64,000 bases of DNA from contig CAZZJC010000007.1 of the NCBI GenBank assembly GCA_964654285.1, forward strand, positions 62,001 through 126,000. Direction: 5' to 3'. The stretch's first letter is position 1. The number at the start of each line of letters is the position of its first letter. The notes under the pieces are model-generated. The model saw only the letters and a program-made list of their open reading frames with translations. It ran no database searches and was not told where the DNA came from. Below, one piece after another: positions 63,530 to 64,000 of this stretch. The position numbers and the translations under genes are program-made. This DNA is from BJHQ01 sp964654285. Its GTDB lineage: Bacteria > Planctomycetota > UBA11346.

Positions 63530-64000
63530 TCAGAACCCTCGCCCAAGGAATCCCAGATCGAGCGCAAACAGGCGGCAGAGCAGATCGAGCGAACGGTCCT
63601 GATCGAGCTGGGTGCGCACGAACAGCACCAGCACCTTGGCGTCGCTCGGTTGCGCTTTGGGCCCCGACTTCGCATCGAGCTGGACGTGGACGACCTCGGG
63701 CAGCTTCACCGACGCCAGCGCCTGCGGCAGGGCGCCGGTGCAGTGCAGGCGCACCTGGCGGTCCTGCACGTCGATGCGGCCGATGCCGTGCGGTTTGGCG
63801 GCGAGGCGGATGGCGCGCACCTGGAAGAGCCGCACCACCGGGTCGGGCAGGGCGCCGAAGCGGTCGCGCGCGCGCCGGGCGAGGTCGGCGAGGTCGCTGA
63901 CCCGGTGGCAGGCGTCGAGGTTCTTGTGGAGTTCGAACTTGAGTTGCGGCGCTTCGAGCCAGTCGTCGGGGATGAAGGCGTCGACGCTGAGACCCAAGTG
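63530..64000 (-). CDS. mfd: Transcription-repair coupling factor Mfd, C-terminal end (cut by window edge)
   Basis: Mfd removes RNA polymerase stalled at lesions and recruits UvrA. The visible 156 C-terminal residues include LSVDAFIPDDWLEAPQLKFELHKNL and DLARRARDRFGALPDPVVRLFQV, which match the Mfd C-terminal (D7/TRCF) domain. The tail ends RLFALDLGFLGRGF. The helicase motifs and the RNA polymerase-binding domain lie beyond base 64000. The last 32 bp of the gene are almost repeated at 58947-58978. Confidence 0.9.
   Translation of the reverse strand, partial: HLGLSVDAFIPDDWLEAPQLKFELHKNLDACHRVSDLADLARRARDRFGALPDPVVRLFQVRAIRLAAKPHGIGRIDVQDRQVRLHCTGALPQALASVKLPEVVHVQLDAKSGPKAQPSDAKVLVLFVRTQLDQDRSLDLLCRLFALDLGFLGRGF

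Overview
The window is GC-rich (roughly two thirds G+C by eye), densely coding bacterial DNA from a draft assembly: a run of exactly 100 N sits at 61894-61993. Several features together point to the Planctomycetota/Verrucomicrobiota/Lentisphaerota (PVC) group. These are a Ser/Thr kinase fused to leucine-rich repeats with an MDWGLA motif in place of DFG, several AraC-regulator/glycoside-hydrolase divergons, a PhyH plus UROD-like pair, a very large secreted protein of macroglobulin-like layout, and hairpin-rich interspersed repeats. No rRNA gene or other taxonomic marker is present, so this placement is inference. I saw no tRNA, CRISPR array, prophage or intact insertion sequence.

Layout. 1-5.3 kb: tadA (cut by the left edge) and a STAS protein on the minus strand; then, on the plus strand, an orphan GspE-N-terminal-domain protein, tgt, a small membrane-anchored protein and rlmH. 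5.3-5.5 kb: a 204-bp hairpin element lying between two perfect 32-bp copies of the rlmH 3' end. 5.6-10.9 kb: a tightly overlapping minus-strand Fe-S operon (degenerate NifU/IscU-like protein, sufB, sufC, sufD, sufS); sufD carries a copy of the same hairpin element in frame. 11-27.4 kb: a long minus-strand series that reads, in transcription order, hemB, a coiled-coil membrane protein, a solute-binding/OmpA fusion, a heparinase-like protein, a 2084-residue secreted protein and a kinase-LRR receptor.

27.5-42.8 kb: a secreted Lys/Asp-rich protein, a cytidylate kinase fused to a cupin domain, a beta-galactosidase/AraC divergon, a 38-residue basic protein, an M16 peptidase lipoprotein, a second glycosidase/AraC divergon, a mutarotase-like protein, hxlB, an ECF sigma/anti-sigma pair, a YgbA-family protein and a DUF151 nuclease. 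42.8-49.5 kb: a PfkB sugar kinase, a split spermidine-synthase-like pair, two Hsp20 genes, small exported proteins and rimO. 49.5-50.1 kb: an inverted pair of hairpin repeats, then a 105-bp tandem duplication of an AraC gene's 3' end.

50-59 kb: an AraC/GH106-like divergon, a CPA2 antiporter, and a PhyH/UROD-like/AraC module. 59-63.2 kb: one very long secreted Kelch plus Ig-like repeat protein with a C-terminal sorting-like tail, broken by the assembly gap inside its repeats. The right edge cuts mfd.

Taken together, the window mixes housekeeping genes (RNA modification, Fe-S assembly, haem synthesis, DNA repair coupling) with carbohydrate-use modules, each of which has its own AraC-type regulator transcribed divergently. 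The most unusual points are the mobile-looking hairpin element that has become protein sequence inside SufD, a Fe-S scaffold-like protein with a single Cys in the suf operon, the cytidylate kinase-cupin fusion, and a shared TATCAG/CTGGTA palindrome at two AraC divergons, one of them with an activator-type lacZ promoter.
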